Positions 43,316 to 50,790 of a stretch of 64,000 nucleotides of DNA are shown here, piece after piece. A program made the position numbers and the translations under genes. This stretch comes from Actinoallomurus purpureus. GTDB lineage: Bacteria > Actinomycetota > Actinomycetes > Streptosporangiales > Streptosporangiaceae. The stretch lies in assembly GCF_024055795.1 (NCBI RefSeq), contig NZ_JAMXMY010000001.1, forward strand, positions 310,001 to 374,000. Reading direction: 5' to 3'. Numbering within the stretch: the stretch's first letter is position 1; each line of letters opens with the position of its first letter. The notes beneath the pieces were generated by a model that was not told where the DNA came from, did not search any database, and saw only the letters and a list, made by a program, of their open reading frames with translations.

Positions 43316-43486
43316 ATGACGCTGTTCCTGGCCCTCATCATCGTGGCGATCGGACTCGGCATCGCCGGATTCGTGGTGAAAGGCCTCTTCTTCCTACTGA
43401 TCATCGGCATCCTGGTCTTCCTGGTCGACCTGGTACTGGGCGGGATCCGGATCGGCCACCGTCGCGGCACCCGCGCCGCACGCTGA
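43316..43486 (+). CDS. Small hydrophobic membrane protein
   Basis: A peptide of 56 residues: one long or two short membrane helices (LFLALIIVAIGLGIAGFVV and LFFLLIIGILVFLVDLVLGG) and a basic tail RIGHRRGTRAAR. GGAGGAGG precedes the ATG at 43316, supporting expression. Similar tiny proteins are common in actinomycetes without known function. Divergent from the holin-X gene. Confidence 0.7.
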   Translation: MTLFLALIIVAIGLGIAGFVVKGLFFLLIIGILVFLVDLVLGGIRIGHRRGTRAAR

Positions 43487-43587
43487 CCAACACGGCGGTC
43501 ATCCGCCGAGCACGCGCCGGTCATCCCGTCTCAGGAGCGGCTTCATCAAAAGGAGTCGATCTCAGGCAGAGCCCTACAACGAACGAA

Positions 43588-43607
43588 GCCCCCGCCGAAG
43601 CGGGGGC
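43588..43607 (-). terminator. Hairpin terminator of the DUF397/XRE operon
   Basis: GCCCCCGC-CGAA-GCGGGGGC, a perfect 8-bp stem with a tetraloop, lies 16 bp past the DUF397 stop on the minus strand. Confidence 0.75.
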
Positions 43608-43623
43608 CGTGAATGCGGGAGTG

Positions 43624-43719
43624 TCAGGCTTGCTCGAACTCGTCGCGCTCACCGGCCGCGACCTCGACGCAGTCGCCGCCCTGCGTCCCGCTGTATGTGC
43701 TCTTGCGGAAGTCGATCAT
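43624..43719 (-). CDS. Short DUF397-domain protein
   Basis: A 31-residue peptide beginning MIDFRKSTYSGTQGGDCVEV, the first half of the DUF397 domain, which normally runs for about 60 residues. The ATG overlaps the stop of the XRE regulator as ATGA. DUF397 proteins act with adjacent XRE-DUF5753 regulators in actinomycete development. Here the domain ends early with AAGERDEFEQA, so it may be a minimal form or a truncated one. Confidence 0.75.
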   Translation of the reverse strand: MIDFRKSTYSGTQGGDCVEVAAGERDEFEQA

Positions 43720-44525
43720 GTCATGCGCTCCATGGCCTGTGTGATGAGAGCCCGCGACGGACCTTGGGGAAGGGCATCGGCCCCGATCGTTTCGAACCAT
43801 ACCTTGAACACATCCACCTCCGTGCCGGGAGATACGAGCCGACCTCCGCCGTTGGCTTCCGTGAAGGCGAAGTCCTGGCGGTCCGCCGTTATGATCTTGA
43901 AGCTGCCGTCGAGGCCGACGTGCGCCCCGGCGGTGCGTGGCACCACGCGAAGCATGACATTGGGCGACTCGCTGAGCTCCAGGAGCCTTGCGAGTTGGGC
44001 GCGCATCACATCCCGTCCGCCCACGGGACGGTCGATCACTCCTTCGTCAAGAAGTACGGAAAGTACCGGCGGGTCTACGCGCGTCAGAACCTTCTGACGG
44101 GCTATCCGCTGGTTGACCATGTCATCGAGTCCGCGCGTGCCCCCGGCTATCAGTACGGCGCGAGCGTACTCAGGCGTCTGGAACAGACCGGGTACGAGAA
44201 GCGCCTCGTACAGCTTGATCATGGCCGCGCGGACTTCGAGTTGCGTGTACGCCTTGAACCAGTCGGGATCATGCCCGGAGCGGGCGAAGTGGTGTAGACG
44301 GTGAAAATGGCCCCCCGTGTCCCATATCTCGTCTAGCTGTGCCGCCTGGCCATCGTTGATCTTGCTAATACCTGACTCGTATCCGTTGATTGTTTGCTTG
44401 CGTACGCCGAGTATTTCCCCGAGCTCCGGGAGTGTCATGCTCCGCCGGGTGCGATATAGCCGCAGGTCAAAGGCCATCCAATCCCACAGTGAGTCGTACG
44501 GGTTGATTGCGTTCTTGTCGACCAC
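43716..44525 (-). CDS. XRE family regulator with DUF5753 domain
   Basis: DNA-binding protein of 269 residues. The N-terminal helix-turn-helix is SMTLPELGEILGVRKQTINGY, followed by the DUF5753 effector domain (KAYTQLEVRAAMIKLYEALL; VPGLFQTPEYARAVL; FAFTEANGGGRLVSPGTEV). This is the BldB/WhiJ-associated type. A GTG at 44525 with GAGGAG six bases upstream is the best start; the frame is open for 30 more codons but without a binding site. It is coupled to the DUF397 gene and divergent from an ATP-binding protein gene, the standard three-gene unit. Confidence 0.88.
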   Translation of the reverse strand: MVDKNAINPYDSLWDWMAFDLRLYRTRRSMTLPELGEILGVRKQTINGYESGISKINDGQAAQLDEIWDTGGHFHRLHHFARSGHDPDWFKAYTQLEVRAAMIKLYEALLVPGLFQTPEYARAVLIAGGTRGLDDMVNQRIARQKVLTRVDPPVLSVLLDEGVIDRPVGGRDVMRAQLARLLELSESPNVMLRVVPRTAGAHVGLDGSFKIITADRQDFAFTEANGGGRLVSPGTEVDVFKVWFETIGADALPQGPSRALITQAMERMT

Positions 44526-44633
44526 GGGGATCTCCTCGGGTAAGAAATGTCGACCTCGTACGCCATAGGGTAACTCTTTCCCGCCATTATTAGGGGGCAA
44601 GTTACGGAGGCCCATCAGGAGATCGGGCGAAAC

Positions 44634-45077
44634 ATGGACGTTCTGGACCTGGAGAAGCCGGGGGCGTGGGTTCCCCCGACTGACACCGGAGAACTACGGA
44701 TCTACCGCGCCGAGCCATCGGCCGCGCGGCTGGCACGGGTATTCGTACGCGAATGCCTCACCGCCTGTGACCGCAAGGACCTCATCGAGAACGCTGAAGA
44801 GGTGATCTCGGAGCTTGCAACCAACGCGATACGGCACGGCACCTCCGCGGGAGGCTACTTCGCGGTGCGTTTCGAGTGTCACCGAAAGGGCTGCATCTTC
44901 GACGTGATCGACAGATGCCCCAAGGCTATGCCCGTGCTCCGCGACGCCGACGACCTGGACGAGGGCGGCCGGGGGCTGCACCTCGTTGAAGCCCTCACCG
45001 ACTCATGGGGGTACTTCCGTCGCCCTCTGAAGCAGAACAGGGTTTTCGTGAAGGTGGTGAGAGTCGCCTTCATCTAG
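44634..45077 (+). CDS. ATP-binding protein, anti-sigma factor kinase type (HATPase_c_2)
   Basis: Protein of 147 residues with a GHKL ATPase fold. The N box is EEVISELATNAIRHG, and the G boxes are FDVIDRCPKAMPVLRDAD and EGGRGLHLVEALTDSWGYFR. No histidine box or membrane segment is present, so it resembles RsbW-type regulators. It is divergent from the XRE-DUF5753/DUF397 pair, a conserved arrangement thought to form a developmental or antibiotic-control switch. Its target sigma or anti-anti-sigma factor is not in the window. Confidence 0.85.
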   Translation: MDVLDLEKPGAWVPPTDTGELRIYRAEPSAARLARVFVRECLTACDRKDLIENAEEVISELATNAIRHGTSAGGYFAVRFECHRKGCIFDVIDRCPKAMPVLRDADDLDEGGRGLHLVEALTDSWGYFRRPLKQNRVFVKVVRVAFI

Positions 45078-45245
45078 AGCAGGAGATGGCGGGGCGATGT
45101 GCGTCCGTGACGGGGGATCTGTTCGGCCTCGGTTGCGGAGTGAAGGTCAGGGACTGGTGTGAGCCCTACCTGCCGCCCATAGATTCGGCATCTCCTAGGG
45201 CCCCGGTTCGAGGGCGCAAGGCCGTGGCCGAACCGGGGTCACCAA
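45078..45245. other. Structured intergenic region before the tRNA-like sequences
   Basis: No gene is supported. AGGAGATG at 45081 is complementary to CATCTCCT at 45189, and TGCCG/CGGCA flank the latter. A 10-bp inverted repeat, CCCCGGTTCG with CGAACCGGGG (45201-45238), ends GGGTCACCA. These could be stems of further degenerate tRNA-like units or terminators. Confidence 0.4.
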
Positions 45246-45343
45246 GGGTGCGTAACGCGGAAGATCGCGGACGAAATCCGGTGACCTCAAAAACGTAGAG
45301 TCATCGACCGATCGCGGTCTGGGGTTCGACTCCTCCCGCGCCT
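45246..45343 (+). ncRNA. tRNA-like sequence 1 with long variable arm, abnormal anticodon region
   Basis: The ends GGGTGCG (45246-45252) and CGCGCCT (45337-45343) form a 7-bp acceptor stem with two G-U pairs. U8 and A9 follow. A T loop TTCGACT lies between GGGG and CCTC, directly before the 3' acceptor strand. GACCG-ATCG-CGGTC makes a perfect variable-arm hairpin. The D arm (CGCG-GAAGAT-CGCG) lacks the GG of normal D loops, and the anticodon arm is a bulged stem closed by a 9-nt loop, so no anticodon can be assigned. Probably a degenerate or non-decoding tRNA; 98 nt long, like class II tRNAs. Confidence 0.45.
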
Positions 45344-45348
45344 ACAAT

Positions 45349-45467
45349 GGCACGTTAAACCAGTTGGTAGGTAGCAGTTCACCGGCACTACGTACGTCCA
45401 TACGACGTCTCGTCGTTCACAGCCGGTGGTCGGCTGCTAATCCTGGGAGTTCGAGTCTCCCCGTGCC
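45349..45467 (+). ncRNA. tRNA-like sequence 2 with an expanded anticodon arm
   Basis: GGCACG (45349-45354) pairs with CGTGCC (45462-45467). U8, A14, G18G19 and A21 occupy their canonical places in a normal D arm (ACC-AGTTGGTA-GGT). The T arm GGGAG-TTCGAGT-CTCCC is perfect. Where an anticodon stem-loop of 17 nt should be, AGCAG and CTGCT enclose 56 nt that can fold further (ACCGGC with GCCGGT, and ACGACG-TCT-CGTCGT). The total is 119 nt. It may contain an insertion or intron, or be a specialised tRNA-like RNA. It starts five bases after tRNA-like sequence 1. No CCA is encoded. Confidence 0.5.
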
Positions 45468-45563
45468 CCCTGCCCACGCCCCTGCGTTGCCACGCCGATG
45501 GTGGCCGTTCACGTCGATCACCGTCACGAGGTGATGGCTATCTCGGCTCCCGGCCGGCTCCGC

Positions 45564-45959
45564 TCATCCTGGACCTGGGGTGGGCGAATCGGCCGCGGCG
45601 TCAAGGTCGCCGACGAGCGTGTCCGGCGTACGCATGCGCCAGGCGTCGGTGACGAGTTCTTCCAGATGGTCGAGGTCCACTTTTTCCAGCCACAGCATGA
45701 CCAGAGGCATTCCGTCGTAGGCGGGCGTGGTGAAGAAGCGTTCCGGCTCGCCGAGCAGCAACGCCTGCTTCTCCGCCTCGTCGCCGACGTACAGTACGGC
45801 GATGTCGGTCCGGATGACGCGCGGCTTACCCGGTCTGCGCTCGGGGTAGGACCAGACGAACCCTTTGCCGGCGACCCGGAAATCGAAGCCGTCGCTGTCG
45901 ATCTCGACCACGTGAGGTAGCGCAAGCGCCAACCGGCGGACGTCATCGTCGTCAGCCAT
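45564..45959 (-). CDS. MmcQ/YjbR family DNA-binding-like protein
   Basis: Protein of 131 residues with the YjbR fold: VRRLALALPHVVEIDSDGFD, FRVAGKGFVWSYPERR and LDHLEELVTDAWRMRTPDTL. The family has a double-wing motif and was proposed to bind DNA, but its function is not settled. The ATG at 45959 gives the usual length; upstream codons of the same frame have no binding site. It is alone on the minus strand, downstream of and facing the tRNA-like sequences. Confidence 0.85.
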   Translation of the reverse strand: MADDDDVRRLALALPHVVEIDSDGFDFRVAGKGFVWSYPERRPGKPRVIRTDIAVLYVGDEAEKQALLLGEPERFFTTPAYDGMPLVMLWLEKVDLDHLEELVTDAWRMRTPDTLVGDLDAAADSPTPGPG

Positions 45960-46278
45960 CGTGGTCGCTCCCGGACGCCGCCTTCTGCACATGTGCAGGC
46001 TATCGGCCCAGATACCGCGAACGGGGGCCGAGTTGGGTGGACCTGTCGTAGCCGGACGCCTCCAAGGTACTCGTAGTCGTGATCGACGCTCTGGTCTCGC
46101 ACGGCCCGAAGTCACTCTCATGCCGCGATGAGTGTGTTTCGCGGAGCTGAGCTGGACAGATACCGCCGTACCGGACTATGCCCGGAACGGCCAGGAATGC
46201 CCAGGTTGGCCGTCGCGTGTCCGGACCGGTTTCGCGAAAATGATCACGGTATGTGCAGATCCAGGTGATCATGGAGGG
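45960..46278. other. Divergent intergenic region, no gene seen
   Basis: About 320 bp between the YjbR-type gene and the methyltransferase gene. Open frames on either strand are out-of-phase extensions of the neighbours. It should hold two divergent promoters, but no clear boxes or repeats stand out. Confidence 0.5.
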
Positions 46279-47064
46279 GTGAGCGACGGCAGCGTCATCG
46301 ACGTGAACACCCCGAGCACTGCACGCATTTACGACTTCCTGCTGGACGGCAAGGACAACTTCGCGGCGGACCGGGAGGCGGCGGCGCGGCTGCTGGAGGC
46401 GTCGCCGGGCGCCAAGGCCATGGCGCAGGGGAACCGTCGCTTCATGGTCCGGGCGGTCCGCGTCTTGGCGGAGGCGGGGGTCCGGCAGTTCATCGACCTC
46501 GGCACCGGCATCCCCACCTCTCCCAATACGCACGAGGTGGCGCGGCGGATCCACCCGGACGCCCGCGTGGTGTACGTCGACCACGACCCGATCGTGATGG
46601 CGCACAACCGGGCGCTGCGGGCCAGGCCCGAGGGCGTCGTTGCGATCGAGGGCGACATCCGCCGGCCGCATGAGATCCTGGACCATCCCGAGGTGCGGGA
46701 GCTCATCGACTTCGACCGGCCGGTCGGCGTGCTGTGCCTGGCGGTGCTGCACTTCGTCTCCGACGCGGAGAACCCGGACGGTGTCCTCGCGGCGCTGCGT
46801 GCCCGGATGTCGCCCGGCAGCCACCTGGTCATCAGCACGACCTCCTCGGAGGGGTTCTCCGCCGAGGAGGTCGAAGTGATCACAGGGAGCTACACGGGTG
46901 TCTCCTCCGGGCTGACTCTGCACTCCCGGGAGCGGGTCGAGCGTTTTTTCGACGGACTGGAACTGCTGGAGCCCGGCGTGGTCGACATCTTCACGTGGCG
47001 AGCCGACGAGCCGCTCGTCGCTGGCGGGAAACTGCTGGCCGGCGTCGCCCGCAAGAACGCCTGA
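46279..47064 (+). CDS. SAM-dependent methyltransferase, DUF574 family
   Basis: Enzyme of 261 residues of the actinobacterial DUF574 (Methyltransf_19) group. The signature INTPSTARIYDFLLDGKDNF-like start is present as VNTPSTARIYDFLLDGKDNF. The SAM site is QFIDLGTGIPTSPNTHEVA, followed by ARVVYVDHDPIVMAHNRALR and VLCLAVLHFVSDAENP. The GTG at 46279 gives the normal length, but GGAGG lies directly against it; an ATG at 46240 is an alternative. Substrate unknown. It converges on the hydrolase gene with a gap of 10 bp. Confidence 0.9.
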   Translation: MSDGSVIDVNTPSTARIYDFLLDGKDNFAADREAAARLLEASPGAKAMAQGNRRFMVRAVRVLAEAGVRQFIDLGTGIPTSPNTHEVARRIHPDARVVYVDHDPIVMAHNRALRARPEGVVAIEGDIRRPHEILDHPEVRELIDFDRPVGVLCLAVLHFVSDAENPDGVLAALRARMSPGSHLVISTTSSEGFSAEEVEVITGSYTGVSSGLTLHSRERVERFFDGLELLEPGVVDIFTWRADEPLVAGGKLLAGVARKNA

Positions 47065-47074
47065 CCGTCGGCGA

Positions 47075-47911
47075 TCATCCTGCGGGCTCGGATCCGAGGA
47101 GACGGGACAGCGCCCCCAGCACGACCGGCCAGGCGTCCGTCAGCGGGTCGATCACCGCGAAGTGGCCGACGCCGGGCAGCTCGGTGAGAGTGCAGTCGTC
47201 TCCCGCCGTCTGAGCCGCCCGCGCGTACGACCGCGACTGATCGACCGGGACGGCGTCGTCCGCCGACCCGTGGACCAGCACGGACGGGATCGAGGAGGGC
47301 AGCAGCGCCGACGGGTCGGCGAGCGCGGTGCGTTCGGGGAGCCCGGCCGCCGGGCCGCCCAGCAGACCGTCGGCGGCGCCGTTGCTCAGGCCCAGCTCCG
47401 ACGCCGCGGCGAGGGCGGCCACGGGAGCGAGCGCGACGACGCCGCGCACGGCCGGAGGCTCGGGGAGACGCCAGGTGGCCGACGCGGGCAGGCCTGCGCG
47501 AGATGCCGCCCACAGCGCGAGGTGCCCTCCCGCAGAGTGGCCGAGGAGCACGACGTCGCCGATCCCGCCCGGGACGGCCTCGGCCGCGAGCGCCGGCACG
47601 GTGTCGACGGCGCGGGCGACGTCGTCGAAGGTGCCCGGCCAGCCGCCCCCGTCCTGCCCGACACGCCGGTACTCGATCGCGGCCGTAGCGAATCCGCGGG
47701 AGGCCAGGTCGTCGGCCATCGGGCCGGTGTGCGCCCGGTCGAACCGGGAACGCCAGAAGCCGCCGTGCACGATGACCACGAGCGGAGTCCGCGCCGCGCG
47801 GTCGCCCCGGGGGAACCGCAGGTCGGCGACCTGGTCCGGCAGGCGTCCGTAGGCCACCGTGGCGTCCGGAGCGGGCGCCGAGCGGGTCAGGACGTCGGGA
47901 GAAGGCCGCAT
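47075..47911 (-). CDS. Alpha/beta hydrolase (esterase/lipase-like)
   Basis: Hydrolase of 278 residues. The oxyanion motif HGGFWRSRFD and nucleophile elbow GHSAGGHLALWAA mark the hormone-sensitive-lipase/BD-FAE type. The catalytic Asp is probably in VLVHGSADDAVPVDQS and the His in LPGVGHFAVID. It begins 11 bp after the stop of the mycothiol-type isomerase gene, so the two are probably cotranscribed. It is cytoplasmic, with no signal peptide. Kynurenine-formamidase-like or general esterase activity is possible. Confidence 0.88.
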   Translation of the reverse strand: MRPSPDVLTRSAPAPDATVAYGRLPDQVADLRFPRGDRAARTPLVVIVHGGFWRSRFDRAHTGPMADDLASRGFATAAIEYRRVGQDGGGWPGTFDDVARAVDTVPALAAEAVPGGIGDVVLLGHSAGGHLALWAASRAGLPASATWRLPEPPAVRGVVALAPVAALAAASELGLSNGAADGLLGGPAAGLPERTALADPSALLPSSIPSVLVHGSADDAVPVDQSRSYARAAQTAGDDCTLTELPGVGHFAVIDPLTDAWPVVLGALSRLLGSEPAG

Positions 47912-47922
47912 GGTGTGCGAAC

Positions 47923-48717
47923 TCAGAAGCCCGGGAAGACCCGGCGCAGGTCGTCGAGCGTGATCGTGTCCGAGTCGAGCGTGACCGAGTCCGGCGTGTG
48001 CGCGGGGGCGTGCCGGCCGGTGACGAGACGGAGCCACCACTCGGCAGGGGCGGTGAGGACCCCGTCGGGCCGGGCGGGGGATTCCGCGAGCGCCACCGCG
48101 TCGCGTACGCCGAGGCCGAACGATCGCTCCGGGGCGGTCGTCCGGATCTGGGCGGTCACCTGGCGGCCACCGAGGGCGTCGGGCCTGCCGAGGAAGCCGA
48201 TCAGCATGCCGGCCTGGTCGATCAGCAGGTCGGTGGCCTCCGGCGCCAGGGTCGCAGCCGGGTCGAACGCGACCTCGATGTCCCAGGCGTGGTGCGTGAA
48301 CTCGGTGAGGCGCAGGCCCGTCACGGTGGCGAGGTCCACCGGGGCGGGCAGGAACCCCAGATCGACGCGCAACCCTTCCCTGGTCGCAGCGTCGAACTCC
48401 TCGCAGCGGGTGACCAGCGTGTCGTTCGAGCGCAGGAACCCCTCGGCCCGTTCGGCCGGCGACATCGCGTCCCACCGAGCCCAGACGGTCTGGTTGAACT
48501 CCGCGCCGGGATGGCCCTTGCCGCTCAGCGCGCCGTCGAGAGCGGCGAGGAAGATCTCGGCGCCGCTGCCCAGGTGGCTCAGCACCTGGGAGACGTCCCA
48601 CTCGGACGCTCCCGACGGGCGGGCGAGGTCGGCGTCGCCGAACCCGCGCACGCGGGCGGCCAGCCGGTCGTAGCCGGTGCGCAGCGCCTTGATGTTCCGG
48701 TCGGCCCGCTCTGTCAT
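47923..48717 (-). CDS. Maleylpyruvate isomerase family, mycothiol-dependent enzyme
   Basis: Protein of 264 residues. The N-terminal DinB-like four-helix domain carries the family signature ASEWDVSQVLSHLGSGAEIF, and THHAWDIEVAFD holds further metal-ligand histidines; a C-terminal SCP2-like domain starts about residue 180. Members use mycothiol or bind zinc in isomerase and transferase reactions, but most are uncharacterised. The ATG at 48717 is used. It is the first gene of a two-gene unit with the alpha/beta hydrolase and divergent from the PucR regulator. Confidence 0.85.
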   Translation of the reverse strand: MTERADRNIKALRTGYDRLAARVRGFGDADLARPSGASEWDVSQVLSHLGSGAEIFLAALDGALSGKGHPGAEFNQTVWARWDAMSPAERAEGFLRSNDTLVTRCEEFDAATREGLRVDLGFLPAPVDLATVTGLRLTEFTHHAWDIEVAFDPAATLAPEATDLLIDQAGMLIGFLGRPDALGGRQVTAQIRTTAPERSFGLGVRDAVALAESPARPDGVLTAPAEWWLRLVTGRHAPAHTPDSVTLDSDTITLDDLRRVFPGF

Positions 48718-48908
48718 CCTCGGTCTCCCAACGGTGTCGTGATCGTACGGGGCATAACGAGAGCCATCATGTCACCGAGGCCTCCCCCGAGATTGAGATC
48801 CCCGGCCCGACGTCCCTTTGGCGGCCCTTGAGGGTGGGCATTCCGTGAGACCCGGGCATAGTCTCTCCCTCATCGCCTTGTGAACTGGTGAAGGAGCAGG
48901 TCGGCGGC

Positions 48909-50591
48909 GTGAGCGAGCAGACACCGACACCGGCCGTCCGGCAGGCGGAGACCACGGCCGCCCGGCTCACGGTCCGTGACGTGCTGGGCCTGGACCTGGT
49001 GGTGACGTGGGGGCCGGAGGTCGTGGCGGGCGCCGCGCACCTCGACCGTCCGGTGCGCTGGCTGCACGTCGCCGAGGCGACGGACGTCGCCGTCATGCTG
49101 GCCGGCGGGGAGATGGTGCTGACCACCGGCCTGCTGCTGGCCGGGGACGACCAGGCACAGGTCGACTACATCGAGTCCATGCGGCGCGCGGAGGTCGCCG
49201 CGGTCGTGCTCGGCCTCGGCCGCGCGTTCCGGACCACGCCCGAATCCATGCGCCGGGCGGCGGAGCGATGCGGGGTGCCGCTGATCGTCCTGCACCGGCC
49301 GGCGCCGTTCGTCCGGCTGACTGAGGAGGTCCACTCGCGGCTGCTGTACGGCAGGTTCGCGGCCCTCAACCTGTCCGACAACATCCGGTCCTCGCTCACC
49401 GCGCTGAACCTGTCCGGAGCCACGCTGCAGCAGCTGCTCGACGAGATCGCCTGTTACGGCGGCTGCCCGGTCGTGCTGGTCAACCTGGCCCAGCGGGTTC
49501 TCGCCTCGGCCGGTGACCGGGCGTCGCTGAGCGAGCTGCTGCGCGACTGGGACCGCGTGTCCCGGCAGGTCGCCGAGCTGGCGGGAAGCGGACCCGTCAC
49601 CGTCGAACCCGACGGGTGGATCGTCGTCGACCTGGAGGCGCGCGGCCGGCGGTGGGGCCGTCTGGTGTTCTTCGGGTACGCCGGTTCGGAGGAGTTCGGG
49701 CAGCTCCTGGCTGCTCGGGCGGCCGAGGCACTCGCGATGCACCGCCTGCTGGGCGACCGTGACCACGGCTGGGAGGAACAGGCCGCAGAGGCGTTGCTGC
49801 TGGACCTGGCCTCCGGCGCCGCCCGGCCCGAGCAGCTGTTCACCCGCGTACGCGCCGCCGGGTTGCCCGTGAACCGCCGCACGTTCGTGCCCCTGGTGGT
49901 CCGCCTCCTCGACGACGGCTCCGTGGAGACCGAGCGGGACGACACCCCGGAGGTGATCGACCGGGCGGTGTCGGAGACCCCGGAGGTCGCGGGGCTCGTG
50001 GCCCGGATCGGCCCGGAGGGCACGGCCGCGCTGCTGAGCATCCCGTACGGAGAGGACTCCGACGCCGCCGTGTGCCGCGTCGCGGTGCGCGTCCGGGAGT
50101 CGCTGGCCCTGCGCGGGCGGCAGGCGGTGATCGGTGCCGGATTCGCCTGCTCGGTGCTGGACGAGGTGCGCCGCTCCTTCGTCGAGGCGGTGCACGTCGC
50201 CGACGCGGCGGTGGCGGCGCCGCACGGCGGGCCGGTCGCCCGGCTGGGCGACGTGCGGCTGCGGGGGCTGGTGCGGCTCCTGCGGGACGACCCGGAGCTG
50301 CAGGGCTTCATCGAACGCGAGCTCGGCCCGCTGCTGGAGAACCCCTCACTGCTCGGCGTGCTCCGCACGTACATGGAGGCGGGCCGCAACAAGTCCCTCG
50401 CCGCCCAGGCGCTCCATATCAGCCGCCCGACCCTCTACCGCCGACTGCAGCGCATCGAGGTGCTGCTCGGCATCGACCTGGAGGACTGGGAACGCCTCAC
50501 CTCCCTGTACGTCGCCCTCCTCGCCCACGAGGGCCAGCGCGCGACCGGTCTCGCGCCCCTCCCGCCGCGCTCTGACACGCGCCCGCTGTAG
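48909..50591 (+). CDS. PucR family transcriptional regulator
   Basis: Regulator of 560 residues. The N-terminal PucR domain is RLTVRDVLGLDLVVTWGPEVV and HVAEATDVAVMLAGGEMVLT. A GGDEF-like middle domain follows, and the C-terminal PucR helix-turn-helix is NKSLAAQALHISRPTLYRRL. The family controls purine, pyrimidine and hydantoin catabolism in Gram-positive bacteria. The GTG at 48909 is chosen; a GTG at 48888 would add seven residues. It converges on the pyrimidine/hydantoin operon, with a long inverted repeat between the two stops. It is the likely activator of that operon. Confidence 0.9.
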   Translation: MSEQTPTPAVRQAETTAARLTVRDVLGLDLVVTWGPEVVAGAAHLDRPVRWLHVAEATDVAVMLAGGEMVLTTGLLLAGDDQAQVDYIESMRRAEVAAVVLGLGRAFRTTPESMRRAAERCGVPLIVLHRPAPFVRLTEEVHSRLLYGRFAALNLSDNIRSSLTALNLSGATLQQLLDEIACYGGCPVVLVNLAQRVLASAGDRASLSELLRDWDRVSRQVAELAGSGPVTVEPDGWIVVDLEARGRRWGRLVFFGYAGSEEFGQLLAARAAEALAMHRLLGDRDHGWEEQAAEALLLDLASGAARPEQLFTRVRAAGLPVNRRTFVPLVVRLLDDGSVETERDDTPEVIDRAVSETPEVAGLVARIGPEGTAALLSIPYGEDSDAAVCRVAVRVRESLALRGRQAVIGAGFACSVLDEVRRSFVEAVHVADAAVAAPHGGPVARLGDVRLRGLVRLLRDDPELQGFIERELGPLLENPSLLGVLRTYMEAGRNKSLAAQALHISRPTLYRRLQRIEVLLGIDLEDWERLTSLYVALLAHEGQRATGLAPLPPRSDTRPL

Positions 50592-50671
50592 TGCCGCGTT
50601 GGTCGCGTTTCGCGACGGTGTGGTTGATCCCCGCCTGGCTTCCACGGTCGGCGGCTGATCCCCTGTGCGTG

Positions 50672-50754
50672 CGGAATGCTCGGTGATCGCGGGAGCGAAC
50701 CGGGGCGAACATGTCGCGACCGTCTCCTGGCTTCGGCCTTCACCGAGCATTCCG
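50672..50754. repeat. 15-bp perfect inverted repeat between convergent genes
   Basis: CGGAATGCTCGGTGA (50672) and its exact complement (50740-50754) enclose 53 nt in the 199-bp gap between the PucR and permease stops. Transcripts from either side would form a long-armed hairpin. It probably serves as a bidirectional terminator, although the loop is unusually large. Confidence 0.65.
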
Positions 50755-50790
50755 TCCGGGCGCGAGGCCCGGGGTGCCGCACCCCGCGAG

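Noticed and set aside
45125-45223. A third tRNA-like unit with ends GGCCTCG and CAAGGCC
   Set aside because: Six of seven acceptor pairs form, but the GGTTCGA loop is out of place and the T stem has only three pairs.
45005-45298. A 97-codon plus-strand frame across the structured intergenic region
   Set aside because: It begins inside the ATP-binding gene, has no suitably spaced binding site at its internal ATG (45086), and resembles no family; the base-pairing pattern explains the region better.
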